Source: Byssothecium circinans
Lineage: Eukaryota; Ascomycota; Dothideomycetes; Pleosporales; Massarinaceae
NCBI GenBank assembly: GCA_010015675.1
Contig: ML976978.1
Coordinates: 1,223,406 to 1,287,405 of the forward strand
Direction: 5' to 3'
Length of the DNA stretch: 64,000 nucleotides
Shown here piece by piece: positions 11,918 through 22,322 of the stretch (positions are counted from its first letter, which is position 1; every line of letters begins with the position of its first letter). A program made the translations under genes and the position numbers. The notes below the pieces were generated by a model. The model made no database searches, had not been told where the DNA came from, and saw only the letters and a list, made by a program, of their open reading frames with translations.

Positions 11918-14114
11918 CTAAAGCCTCGCAGTACCAGGCACGCTGTTCTTCAAAGCATTCCAATCCGCATCTGTATAGACAACGTATCCATCATCCTTTT
12001 CTCCGCCCTTGGTGTTGCTTAGGGACGCTGGGCACCAATATATAGTGTCATATTTGACCTTCTCCTTCTCCAACCCACTTGCTTCCGCCTCTTTCTCCGT
12101 CCGCTCGCGCAACTTCTGTAGGTCGATACCGTCGTTGCGTAGCGGGACCTTGTTCTGCTTGTTGTTGTGCATGGTTGTGAGGTTGCTTAGGACTCGGATA
12201 AACACTGGAACGGCGTACATGGGCAGTTTCGCGCGTGCATGTTGGAGGAGGGCGTTGAAGTCGAAAGTGGCGAGGCTCCCAGGGTCGATGTAGATCGCTG
12301 CACAGCCAGCGCGTCCATCATGTCCTGGCACTTCCACACCATAGACGTTGGCTTCTACGATGCCGGGGAAATGGCCGAGCACTTCGCTGACCTCTGCTGT
12401 GCTTACGTTCTCCGACTTCCATCGGAAGGTGTCACCCAGCCGATCCATGAAGAACCACCTGCCGTCCTCATCTCTTCGAAGTGCATCGCCTGTGCGGTAG
12501 AACAAGTCGCCTTTCCTGAAGACGTTGCGCACAAACATCTTCTGAGTAGCTTCCGGGTTCTTATAGTATCCGACAAAGGCTTCCTCATTGGGTAGGGCTA
12601 CTAAGATCTCACTACCCTCTTCGTATGACTTCCTCTTTGCGAATCCAGTCTTTGGGTCACGCAGAATGGAGTTCGTCTCGTGGTCGATCTCTACCGGGAT
12701 TAATGCGTTGCGGGTTTTGTGCCTGAGAATGGCACCTTGGTGACCAACAGCGGTCGCGAGGAAGGGCCCACGACATATATTGATCAACGATAACACACCC
12801 TCTGTGCTGTTGAAAAATTCTGCCACCGTCTCGATGCCAAAACGCTCAACAAAGCGGTGCCATACATCCGGCCGCATTCCGTTACCAAACATGACTTTCA
12901 CATTGTGCTTTCTGTCTAAATCGCTCGGCGGATTCGCGAGGAGGTATCGTGCCGTCTCTCCTACATATACTATGGCGGTGGAATTCGAGTCGCGAACGTC
13001 GGTCCAGAAGCGCGACGTGGAGAACTTCTTGCCGATGCAGAGCGTCAGGCCGGAAATCATGCAGGATACTGCAGTTGTGCATCCGGTGCCGTGATAGAGA
13101 GGCATGCAGACGTACCATCGAGCGCCGTTTGGCCCGGGTTCAAGGTCGAGGAATCCTGCTCGTCCGGCAATGCTGCCGGCTCGCTGGCTTTCGAAGGGGC
13201 AGGCTTTGGGGTGCCCGGTTGTGCCACTATTCAAGTCAACAAACGTCCAACCTGTGCATGGACGTGGCGGCGTACCTTGTGTAAAAGAGGAACATGGGGA
13301 AGGTGCCCTTCATGCTACTACGCAGCTCATCCTCAGGCCTCTTCGGCTCCATGCGTAGAATCTCCCCCTTGAGGTGCTTATCCAATACCCTAATCTGCAT
13401 TCCGAGCTCGCCCTCGATCCTGCTTCGCACTTCCTCGATCCTCTTTTGTATCTCCGAGTCCTCATCTACAATCAAAAGCTTCCCTCCAGCCACCTTCAGG
13501 CAGTGGACCAGGGCATCGCCCGCCAAGTGGTGGTTGATCAGTGCCGGAGCAGATCCAATCGACCATGCGCCCAGATGGCCAAAGACGAATTCAGGCTGGT
13601 TTGTGAGGTAGAAGGTCACCAGCGTGCCCGACTTGACCCCATTCTGTAGAAAGTATTGTCCGTATCGGCAGGCGTTCGCGTACGTCTCGGGCCAGGTGTA
13701 GCATCCTGTTCGCGACCAGATGGCCTGCTCGGTGGCTGGAAGACGGCGGGCTTGCTCTTCAAATTGATACCATAGACAGGCGCGGTTATTTGCAGCTATT
13801 CACGCATGCTCATTAGCCTTTGTTGTGTGAAGTCTGAACAGACAACTTACTGCGCTGTGCAAACTCGCGCTTGACGCGGGCATTCTTGCGTATCAAGCTG
13901 ATGTCTTTGTGAATATGAAATTTTGCGTCGAGATAGGCGGCGGCGGCGGTCACGCCTGCAATGGCTCCGGCAACTGGAACTGATGCTGACTGTCAGCGAT
14001 ACAAGACGAAAGGGTACTATGACGAGAATGCGGAGGATGCGCAGCATTGGCGCTAGCTGTGGTCCCAGCAACGTTGAAGTTAGGATGACTGTACGCACCA
14101 ATTGGAAGGGCCAT
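11918..14114 (-). CDS. FAT1: Very long-chain acyl-CoA synthetase / fatty acid transporter
   Basis: Exons 14114-14099 (16 bp), 13979-13851, 13795-13276 and 13226-11918 give 657 aa; introns of 119, 55 and 49 bp close in phase. The enzyme activates long and very long fatty acids to CoA esters with ATP. The N-terminus has a hydrophobic helix (VAGAIAGVTAAAAY). The AMP-binding signature TSGTTGHPKA spans the last splice junction. The FATP-type signature YRTGDALRRDEDGRWFFMDR and DRLGDTFRWKSENVS follow, as in yeast Fat1 and animal FATPs. The protein ends in ARL, which fits the PTS1 consensus [SAC][KRH][LM]. Together with the membrane helix this suggests peroxisomal or ER/peroxisome-contact location. 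Fungal genomes usually have several paralogs, so the FAT1 symbol is by family resemblance. Confidence 0.9.
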
Positions 14115-15452
14115 CTTGTCTTGTGTTTTCTTACACTACAAAGCAGATAATTGTTTGAAAAACAAAAAGTAGAGGGGAGAAGAACGACAGTGTTTGTAGG
14201 ATCATTCTTGACCGGCAGTTGGCATTGATGAAGGGTCCACGTGACGTATACCCAGCGGAGCCCTCGGCAAAAGACGCGGACCGCCCCACCACTCCCGTCA
14301 TGCCCCGCTTGGCCCCTGAGCGCTCGACATCCTACCAGATCCAAGTCAAACCTCACAAAGGAATGACACAACCTCTCCATCTCTTTATGTTGTGTTCACG
14401 TCGGGAACAGTTTACTCAGTGTGTAGCCGAGCTTGTCATGGTATGGCATCTAAAGAGATATCGCTTGGCGTCGGCGAGCTGGCAACGGACTGGAAGGGCA
14501 CCAGAGATATCCGACATGCTGTGGCTCGACAACCTAAGGCCTCACCTTCTCTGAAGAATGATGAATAGCCCGCCTATTTCGAGAGCCCTTTTGTACTTGG
14601 ACGTACCATAGTGATTGATGATCCTCGCGTTCAATCGTCTGACTAGGTCCCAATTGCATGCTTCCTCAAGCATCATCCCCGGTACTTTTCTATGTATCAT
14701 TCTCACGCCATGCGTACTGCAAGAAACAAGCACCAAGACTGAGGACAGATTAAAGAGATATCTCAAGACATACAGGCACTCATTTGTATCTAAGAGGGAA
14801 TGTACAAACCTAGAAGGGGGAGCAGCATTAGCAGTCGAGCTCGGCCCACGAAGGTAAAGGGGGAAAGTAAGATGCAGTAGCTAGGCTTCTAGCCCTTCCA
14901 GAGAATAGAACCGGACGTAGAGAAAGCCTCGAATCGTTTGTTATACTCGCCAGAAAAGCATGGAAGATAGTCGCCTCACTCCACATGCCGAGTCTATCGG
15001 TTCCACGACTGCACCTTCTACAAGCGACATCACATCGAAGCTCTCTGGCCACGATTTATGTTCCCTGAATACAAACTGCAAGCCAAAAGGTCCGAAGGCG
15101 AGGTTGGTCGGATCCTGCATGTGAGTCTATCGTAGCAATTTCGTGATCTAAAACGCCGACTCCCCGTGCGCTCCGCCAGCGTCGACTGCTGCTGCCGTTC
15201 TTGTCTATTGTCGGTCGTGCCTTCCTCTCAGATCCCACCATCCTCGGTTTCCCTGACAACAAACAACGACCAGTTGACTGACGTCCCCTCACAGTGCATC
15301 ACTGTCGCGACATCGCTAGAGATACTGCACGTAGCGAACCATCTGGCAGCGGCTACAGAGCGCCTGGTAAGCATTCCTCCATATCTCCCTTTCTCCCTCT
15401 TATCAACAATCAACGCAGTGTGAAGCTAATCGTGCAGCCTGTCAACGTCAGC
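14115..15452. other. Intergenic, divergent promoters
   Basis: No supported gene. The last part is the 5' leader of the zinc-finger gene, with a probable leader intron (donor GTAAGC near 15367, acceptor CAG at 15435-15437) that removes an in-frame upstream Met. Confidence 0.45.
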
Positions 15453-17678
15453 ATGGCCGGCCCCAAGACTCGCTTCCAACCGCCCCAACCTATCGCCTTC
15501 TTCTGCGCCATCTGTGACGACAAGTTCCCGTCTAAAGACGACTACAACCAGCATATGGCGAACCATCCTGAGCCGGCAAAGAAGAAGGCCGTTTGCGTTG
15601 TCTGCGATTGGTCCTTCGCCGACACCCACCAGCTGGAGCAGCACAGGATTGCCTCCGCCCACCATCCCACACACACATGCGGCCAATGCGGGGAGAGCTT
15701 CAAGAACCTGCCGGGGCTCACCAAACATCGCGAGTTTCCGAATCCTTGCTCGGATGCCTTCCGCAAGTCGCCCACCGCCACGAAGCAACCCAAGCTACAC
15801 CTTCGCCCAGTTGGACATCCCCCAGGCTATGTCGATCTCGACGTTCCGCAATCCGACGCTCACAGCGACTTGCGCTACGAATCTTCGTCTGCTATGACCG
15901 ACGTTACCGACCTTTCCAACCAGAGCGGCGTCTTCTGTCGCGAATGCAAGCAGACATTCCCTAGTGGAGCCCGATATGACCATCACAAACTCGGATGCGC
16001 TGCGAAGTCTGGTAAGATGGATACTGGTCCTGCAGTCACGTACAATAATACGCCCACCAAGAAGAAAGGTCGAAGGCGCAAGGCGCATTCTTCCCATCTC
16101 CAGCCTCTCGCTGAGATTGCGGAACCCGCCCAGCCGTCCATGTTTAATGTTATGCATGGTCGGCCTCCTGTTGATGCGCCTCGCCGGGAGCCTGCTCGCA
16201 ACGAACCTACTCTTGCGCCTACACCTAGCAATCCTTACGCGTCAGCTGCTCCTACCCCTACCGCGGCGCCTCTGAAGCCTACATCAACCCCTTCAGAATC
16301 GAGCTCTGTCTTCATGTGCGGTGTTGGAGGCTGTCAAAAATCGTGCAAGTCGGAGGCGGGTCTCAAGGTCCACAAGCAGGATGCACACAACATTGGTGGC
16401 CAAGCACTAGATTTTTCCGGCAAAGATTCCTGGATGTTGAGCCAGCGCGAGCGTGTTCGATTGAAAGAGGAAGCCCTTCTGCGTGGCCCCGGATCTTCTT
16501 CCTTCGGCCGTCGTGGACCGCCTCCCATGGGTAGGCCTCTGTCGTCGGGCCCTGCGGCTAGAACACTGGTGCCACCTGCTCCCGTTGCTAGAGCTCCCGC
16601 AGCAACTCCACGCCCTAAACTTGGCGATAGACCTCCTGCTCCAAAGCAACCGCACATTGCTGCTATGATCAACGCTTCTCTTCGACCGGGTCTGTGTCCT
16701 GTACCTACTGGGAGGGGCGCTCAACCGCCTGCTGCTGCCCCAGCCCCAGCTCCTGTCGCCCCTACTCAGATTCCAGTAGGCCAATTGGTCAGCGGGCCCG
16801 CTGAAATGGAGCAAGCCAACCGCATATACGATCAAATCTTGCGCCTGTTGATCTCCACCGACATCATCATTCAACACGATGGCAAGATTGTCTGTAGCGG
16901 CATTGCATGGACGCGTATTGGCGTGGAGAGGCAGCCTGCTGTGGTAGGAATGCTCGAGAAGTTCATCCATCTCCCTGCCAAGATGCAATACACCGAGTAT
17001 GTGTTGTCTCCAAAGGCCTTCAAGGAGGACAATGCTATATACTACCCTCCTACGGACTTTGAGCGTTCGCCGGTTCGCGTTTCTGGTCAGCCTGCTCTTG
17101 GTACGGTGGCTCTTTCTTGTAGCAAGGTTGTATTGGTAGATGGACGCCAGGATGTGGTTAAGATCTCTGCCATCGATGTTCTATCGTGCCGAGTCCTTCT
17201 AGACCATCTGGTTTGCACCGACCCCACCGAGACTGTCAAGGACTGGCGTACCAAGACGACAGGTATGACTTCTTGGAAGGACATGGAAGCTGCTCGCCAG
17301 GAGGGGTACAAGGTGCTCAAAGGATGGAAGGCCGCACGCGCTGCTCTGTGGAAGTTCATTGACAACGAGACCATCGTCGTAGGCCTCAATCTTCGAAATG
17401 ACATGGACGCCCTTCGAATGATCCACGGTCGGGCTGTAGACATTGCCAAATCGGTCGAGAAAGCCGCCGATGGCGCGCTGTCAAAGCAGCAGCTCAGCCT
17501 AGAGAGCATCTGCCGAGACTTTCCTGCCGTCCACCTTGTCTCGCATCCTAGGTACGGCCAAGACGTCCTGCAGTCGGCTTTCGGTGTCCGCGAGACCATC
17601 CTCTGGATGCTCAAGCACGAACCCGCGCTGACACAGAAGGCGAAGGCCAAGTCGCAAGACTACCAACGACTGGGTTGA
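15453..17678 (+). CDS. C2H2 zinc-finger protein with a degenerate DEDD exonuclease domain
   Basis: Single coding exon, 741 aa from ATG 15453. In-frame codons extend upstream to 15294 but cross a likely leader intron. The N-terminal 190 residues hold several C2H2-type fingers (FFCAICDDKFPSKDDYNQH, VCVVCDWSFADTHQLEQH, HTCGQCGESFKNLPGLTKH, VFCRECKQTFPSG), and a further one (MCGVGGCQKSCKSEAGLKVH) lies near residue 290. A long Pro/Ala-rich linker follows. The C-terminal third resembles the RNase H-like 3'-5' exonuclease domain of REX4/ISG20 proteins (VVGLNLRNDMDALRM, LSLESICRDFP, HPRYGQDVLQSAF). The first catalytic motif, normally DCE, reads SCS (residues 555-557), while Asp650 and the later His/Asp are kept. 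Catalysis is therefore doubtful. A role as an RNA-binding pseudo-nuclease is inference. Confidence 0.8.
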   Translation: MAGPKTRFQPPQPIAFFCAICDDKFPSKDDYNQHMANHPEPAKKKAVCVVCDWSFADTHQLEQHRIASAHHPTHTCGQCGESFKNLPGLTKHREFPNPCSDAFRKSPTATKQPKLHLRPVGHPPGYVDLDVPQSDAHSDLRYESSSAMTDVTDLSNQSGVFCRECKQTFPSGARYDHHKLGCAAKSGKMDTGPAVTYNNTPTKKKGRRRKAHSSHLQPLAEIAEPAQPSMFNVMHGRPPVDAPRREPARNEPTLAPTPSNPYASAAPTPTAAPLKPTSTPSESSSVFMCGVGGCQKSCKSEAGLKVHKQDAHNIGGQALDFSGKDSWMLSQRERVRLKEEALLRGPGSSSFGRRGPPPMGRPLSSGPAARTLVPPAPVARAPAATPRPKLGDRPPAPKQPHIAAMINASLRPGLCPVPTGRGAQPPAAAPAPAPVAPTQIPVGQLVSGPAEMEQANRIYDQILRLLISTDIIIQHDGKIVCSGIAWTRIGVERQPAVVGMLEKFIHLPAKMQYTEYVLSPKAFKEDNAIYYPPTDFERSPVRVSGQPALGTVALSCSKVVLVDGRQDVVKISAIDVLSCRVLLDHLVCTDPTETVKDWRTKTTGMTSWKDMEAARQEGYKVLKGWKAARAALWKFIDNETIVVGLNLRNDMDALRMIHGRAVDIAKSVEKAADGALSKQQLSLESICRDFPAVHLVSHPRYGQDVLQSAFGVRETILWMLKHEPALTQKAKAKSQDYQRLG

Positions 17679-18025
17679 ACTGACTATCTGAGCGGCGTCA
17701 CGAGGTATGATTAGCGTTGATGGGGGATTTGGCTACGGGCTTTGATCTATGCCGAAAGAATGTGCATGCTTTCACTAGCGAAAGCGTGACATGACTTTTG
17801 ACAACAGACTGTACCTGACAATGGTATAGCGGGATGATATGAGAGAACTGCATGTTTGGTCCTGGGTATTGCGAATGGTCGAGGAAAAGTAATCGAGGAG
17901 GTAATAGTGGGCGGGTGGATATGGAGTATAGAAACGAACTCTACCGACAGACCAAGTTCCTCCTTTACATCCTAACATGTGTGATGTAACCATTGTTCTT
18001 TCTAGCAAATGCACATCTACCGCTC
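17679..18025. other. Intergenic between convergent genes
   Basis: 3' flanks of two convergent genes. Nothing recognisable. Confidence 0.5.
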
Positions 18026-19088
18026 TTATGCCTTCTTATCCACCTCCTTCTCCGCCACATCAACCACAAAAGCACCACCCAGCAATATCGCCGGCTCGTC
18101 AATAGTATGATGTTCATAACTAGCCGCCTAGTCAGCCTCATCTCTCGTCCTCTCCCCCATCCCAGCCCAAAACCAAATAAAAGAAAACAAAAAAGAACGT
18201 ACCTCAGCGTCCCGACGCCCCCAGCCTCCAGAATCAAACTCGGATTCTCCTCCAACGGCTTGCCAATCCAGCGTGCCGCCAGCGCCCTGAGTATATGACC
18301 ATGCGCGACGATCAGGACATCCTTGGGCGCCGCATCATTGCCGAATTTATCCCCGTGGTGTTTCGAGCGCAACGAGGCGATGAAGGCGTCTAGCCGCGCG
18401 GTGACGTCGAGGGGGGACTCGCCATCTGGGCAGCCGTCGCGCCATATATCCTTGTGTGTCTCGCATCAGCTCACCGTTTTGCGTTCCCACGTGTCCAAGT
18501 TTCGAATGCGAAAGGTTCTTATGAAAGAGGGATGGATGATATAGACATAGACATGGACATGGACGTACCCAACCCTCCCCCTCCCCCTTCTCCCTCCTCA
18601 ACGCACGTATCTCCGCGGACGTCAGGCCCTCGTACGCGCCGTAGTCCCACTCGCGGACCGCGGGCGTGACTTCTATGCGTGCGTTTGTGCGGATATCGGC
18701 GGCGGCGCAGGGGGGTTGCGAGGGCGACCAGGGGTAGTGTTCTGAGCAGCCGAGGGAGAGGAGCTCGAGGGTGCGTTGGGCGCGGTGGCGGGGGGAGACG
18801 TAGCTATTCGGGGGTTTTAAGGTGTGAGTTAATTGGTAATTGGGATTTGCTGGGGGAGAGGAAGAGAGTGGTGGGTTGGATTGGGAAGGGAAGGGGAGAG
18901 GATGGTTACATATGTGCGAGGTTTGAAGGCACGATGAGTCTGTCGGAGCCTACGAGTGCTTTTCCTGTTGCGCGGATCCGCTTCTCGCCGTTGGTGGTGA
19001 GGGGGAGTTCGGTGGTTCCTGTGTGTCGGCCATTGAGGGACCATTCGGTTTCGCCGTGGCGGATTATGAAGACGCGTGGGTCGGGCAT
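18026..19088 (-). CDS. SHB17: Histidine phosphatase, SHB17 / phosphoglycerate mutase family
   Basis: Exons 19088-18910, 18803-18569, 18450-18203 and 18119-18026 give 251 aa; introns of 106, 118 and 83 bp close in phase. The opening VFIIRHGETEWSLNGRHTG carries the catalytic His11 in the RHGE motif. SPRHRAQRT supplies the phosphate-pocket arginines, and VAHGHILRALAARW is the second catalytic-His motif. WDYGAYEGLT matches this family. Length and motifs fit yeast Shb17, which dephosphorylates sedoheptulose-1,7-bisphosphate to feed ribose synthesis. Other small histidine phosphatases look similar, so the substrate is by family resemblance. No targeting peptide is visible, consistent with a cytosolic enzyme. 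Confidence 0.85.
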
Positions 19089-19512
19089 TGTTTCTGTGGA
19101 GGGGCAGAGGATGTGGGAGAGGTTTGGAGATGGCTTTTAGAGGGTCTGGGATGGGGTTGGTGAGATGTAGGGCTTGGATGAAGAGAAGGAAGTGAGTTAG
19201 TAAACGGAAATGGCAAGTTCATGAAAGATTTGAGGTGGGAAGGGGTGGTTCAATAATGAATGGAAATATTTGCGGAGAGTACGGAGGTAGACTGTTTATG
19301 ACGACGACGGGATAGGATGGAGGGGTAGCTTAAGCTTGTTATAGCTTTCAACCTGCCCCACCGTACTGCATATGTCAGACATTGGGCTGCAATGTCAGCA
19401 TGAATAAGCAGTGGATGTACATGTGTTCCTGACGTTTTTTTTATACCGGTGTGCATTGCTTCACCGTGACCGTCTAGTTCAAAGACTGAGTAAGTCATTC
19501 TGAGATCCGCAG
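19089..19512. other. Intergenic between same-strand genes
   Basis: No supported gene. Confidence 0.45.
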
Positions 19513-20191
19513 TCATGCTCCCTCTCCGTCATCTGCAACGCACTGGTAATAGAAGTCTAAGACGTCAGCGTGTTTTCAATCTACGGTCTTCGTCGAAGAG
19601 GGAGCATGAACGAAAGAGCAAACACACCATTGTGCCATATACACTTCGCTCCACTCTCGCATTTTTTGCATCCTGACCACGGCTTCCCATCGTAGTACCC
19701 TCCACACTGATAGTACAGCGGCACGGGACATCGAGTGCTGCTAGGCCCCGTCTCTCCCTTTGTCGTCTTCGTAGGTTTCGTACTTGACGTTGACTTTGTA
19801 GTCTGGTGTACTAGTCAGCAAGTGTTTTCCAACAGAACGACATGACCGTCTCTGTGATCAGGCTGCTCACCTTCGTGGGAGTCGTCTCAGGCGGCGGCGT
19901 GTACTTGGTGGTGCTGCTCGTGGTCTTCTTTGTCGTTGTTGTCGTGGATGTTGTCGTCGGCTTTGCAGTCGTCTTCGACGTAGTAGGTTGCGGGAAAGTT
20001 GTGGGCTTCGTGCATCCTACGCCCACACAGGTTGTTGTGAAGGAGATCTCGCCCTCCCCTTGTCGTTTCTCGGCGTGGTTTGCTGGTGCCTGGGTGATGT
20101 TAGCTAGTGTCCAACACTTTGTGGGCAGTCTCTTACTACGAGAGCCATAGACAAGGCCGAAAGCATTAGAGTAACTGTAAAGAAGAGCATG
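19513..20191 (-). CDS. Small secreted protein with Thr-rich linker and CBM1 cellulose-binding domain
   Basis: Exons 20191-20137, 20082-19871, 19802-19628 and 19556-19513 give 161 aa; introns of 54, 68 and 71 bp close in phase. The N-terminus is a signal peptide (MLFFTVTLMLFGLVYGS), followed by a Kex2-like EKR site. Then a Thr/Lys-rich stretch of about 70 residues looks like a heavily O-glycosylated linker. The C-terminal 45 residues are a fungal-type carbohydrate-binding module: YYQCGGYYDGKPWSGCKKC, ESGAKCIW, then NDFYYQC, with the cysteines and aromatics of CBM1. The last intron splits the module at the Asn-Asp junction. There is no catalytic domain, so the whole protein is signal, linker and binding module. 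It probably binds cellulose or chitin outside the cell; the role beyond binding is unknown. The acceptor of intron 1 was chosen because it keeps the frame. Confidence 0.8.
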
Positions 20192-21245
20192 TTGAGGTCC
20201 CCAGGGCGAATCAATACGGGAACTGTATGGTAAGGAGAGGATGCTTCAAATGCAAGTAGTCGTGTAAAGCTTCTTCCACTAATTTATAGCTGAACGCAGA
20301 ACAGCTCGATCTTACAGCCGAGTATATTTTTGTCTTGATACGAGTAGATAACTGTCGATGAGAGTCTTTTACATATTGCATTCATGTATAGCCTCGTGTT
20401 CGCCTACGCATCTTGCAGGCAAATACTTCGGTGGTGGTTCGGTCTCTCGCAAGAGTGGTACCTTTGCTGCAGGTCTCTGTCCTGACGGCAAATGCAGAAC
20501 AGGCCGACCACGGTATCGCAAGCCAGCCGGACTTGGTAGGGACAAAATAAACATCCGTTTCGCGGAGTGAGATCATGCCTATTGGAAAGATCTGTATCGA
20601 TCTCGTGTTGTGGCTGCTGTAGCAATCGAAGAAGGTAGGTCCGAATGGTCCGGCAAGGCAGTGAGTACTATTTTTGTAGTGCGTGAAGTGACCTGGTACC
20701 TTTTTACCCGCAGATTGACTTGAGTCTACCCATGCACGCCAGAATACCAAACCATGCATATGCAAACGAACCCTCCGGCTTAGGGAAGAACGAAAAGGAT
20801 GCCACTGGACTGATTCTACTCCAGGGCTTCAGTCTTCGCTACCTGCGATGGCCGAAGAGGGCAGAGCTGATCCTATGACGACTCGAAGCTACTACACATT
20901 CGCAAGAGGGAAGCAGTGGTTGACTGTGAAAGAAGACTATATTTGGCCATCCGGGTGAATGGAAGGCGCATGTCTGGATCAGGGCTATGGGGCGCTGGCG
21001 GACCGACTGAGAGTGTTCTATGTATCAGACGGTATCTTCCGTATAACGCGGCCGTGTGTATTTGACTGATGGAGAGTATTCTCGCCTCGATACCGGGGTC
21101 CAGGCTTAGAGATGCGGCCTGAACCTTTCGCTGTGGGCATTGGAGAGTAAGGTTGTCACACTGGATTGGCCTCTAGTCAAGAGCCCTTGGCCAGTCTACC
21201 TATGCGCATGGGCTGATGTTGGCGGAGGTGGCGTAGACTTTTCGC
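20192..21245. other. Intergenic, about 1 kb
   Basis: Several short open frames on both strands (20358-20765) have no family features. No supported gene or RNA. Confidence 0.45.
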
Positions 21246-22019
21246 TCAACCCTCCTCCGCCCTTGCTGTGTCTCTGCTAGCAAGCAGATCCGCCACCCTA
21301 ATGTTTTTCACGACAAGCAGAGCCCCAGAGGGTTTCAGTTTGCTGTAGTAATTGTCTTTCCGCCCGATGACCTCAAAGCCCCTCTTCGCATACCATTCCA
21401 AGCCTTCCTCGTTCGCCTCCCATACGTGGGCCGTGACACGAGTCACGTTGTGTTTCTTTGCAGCTTTCGCAATGACGTTATACAAGAGGTGCGAGGCAAT
21501 GCCGTGGGAGCGGTAGGGGGCGAGGAGGCCGATGGTGGAGATGTACAGCATGTCCGATTCTAGAACGCGACAGCGAATGGCGCCCACCACACGACGAGGG
21601 TTCTCAATGGTGCTTGTCGTTTCCGAGCGTAGTGGCGTGGTCCGCCAAATGGCTATGAGGGTGATGCCGTGATGAGGCTCCTGCATCGACTCGGTGTAGA
21701 AGGCGGCTGGGTATGGTACAGGCAGTGTTAGAGCGTTGAGACGCTTGAAGGCAGGCATGAGGTCTTCGGCCAGTGGGACAAGCTCGCAATTGGACGGAAG
21801 TGGTGGCAGCGAGAAGTTCGCAGCTGGCTTCACTTGTGTCTCGTGAATGGATGGCTGTGGCTGTTCGAGCTCGGGAGTGGAAGGATTCGTGTCTGGAGGA
21901 GTGATGGGCTGTTGCGGTATAGAGGGCGGAGAGGCAGGCGCAGTAGTAGATGCTGGCTTGTCAGCTTTTGTGACGCTTGCTGGCTTCTTCAGCCAGGCGG
22001 TGATTGAGGATTGATGCAT
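21246..22019 (-). CDS. GNAT-family N-acetyltransferase, NAA50-like, with PIP-like N-terminus
   Basis: Single exon, 257 aa. The N-terminal tail begins MHQSSITAWLKKP, a near match to the PCNA-interacting motif (Q-x-x-I/L-x-x-aromatic-aromatic), with Leu at the last aromatic position. A disordered Pro/Thr/Ser-rich stretch runs to about residue 75. The acetyltransferase fold follows. GAIRCRVLESDMLYISTIGL covers the central strands, YRSHGIASHLL is the acetyl-CoA loop (R-x-x-G-I-A), and VWEANEEGLEWYAKRGFEVI is the typical NAA50/San C-terminal part. NAA50 enzymes acetylate protein N-termini and have roles in sister-chromatid cohesion. The PIP-like tail would fit a replication-linked task, but that is inference. 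Confidence 0.82.
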   Translation of the reverse strand: MHQSSITAWLKKPASVTKADKPASTTAPASPPSIPQQPITPPDTNPSTPELEQPQPSIHETQVKPAANFSLPPLPSNCELVPLAEDLMPAFKRLNALTLPVPYPAAFYTESMQEPHHGITLIAIWRTTPLRSETTSTIENPRRVVGAIRCRVLESDMLYISTIGLLAPYRSHGIASHLLYNVIAKAAKKHNVTRVTAHVWEANEEGLEWYAKRGFEVIGRKDNYYSKLKPSGALLVVKNIRVADLLASRDTARAEEG

Positions 22020-22322
22020 CGTTTATGTGCTTGGGTGAACTGTGTAACTTGTAGATTTTACAGTTCGCTGCGCGGTATAAAGTGGCAAGTGCTTCGCGAT
22101 TTCAAGCTAGAACCCGCATAACCGTATCCAAAAAGTTATAACACCGTGAAGAGCGGCATCTCATGATGAGTGTGTCGCGATACTTCGTGGTGTTGAGGCG
22201 CGACGGCCCTTGCCCTCTGCGTGCTAATTAGCGTGTTTCCTGCCAAGCGGCGGTTTCCGACTTCTGCCAGCTGCATCGACATCAGCGAAGGCATTCCGCA
22301 TCGCCGATATCACATCGTCATA
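22020..22322. promoter_or_regulatory. Short divergent promoter region
   Basis: Separates the minus-strand acetyltransferase from plus-strand Mic19 by 303 bp, so the two probably share a bidirectional promoter. No specific site is identified. Confidence 0.4.

Noticed and set aside
20358..20765. Short open frames on both strands in a 1-kb gap
   Set aside because: No conserved motif, and the frames mirror each other. No splice signals extend them.
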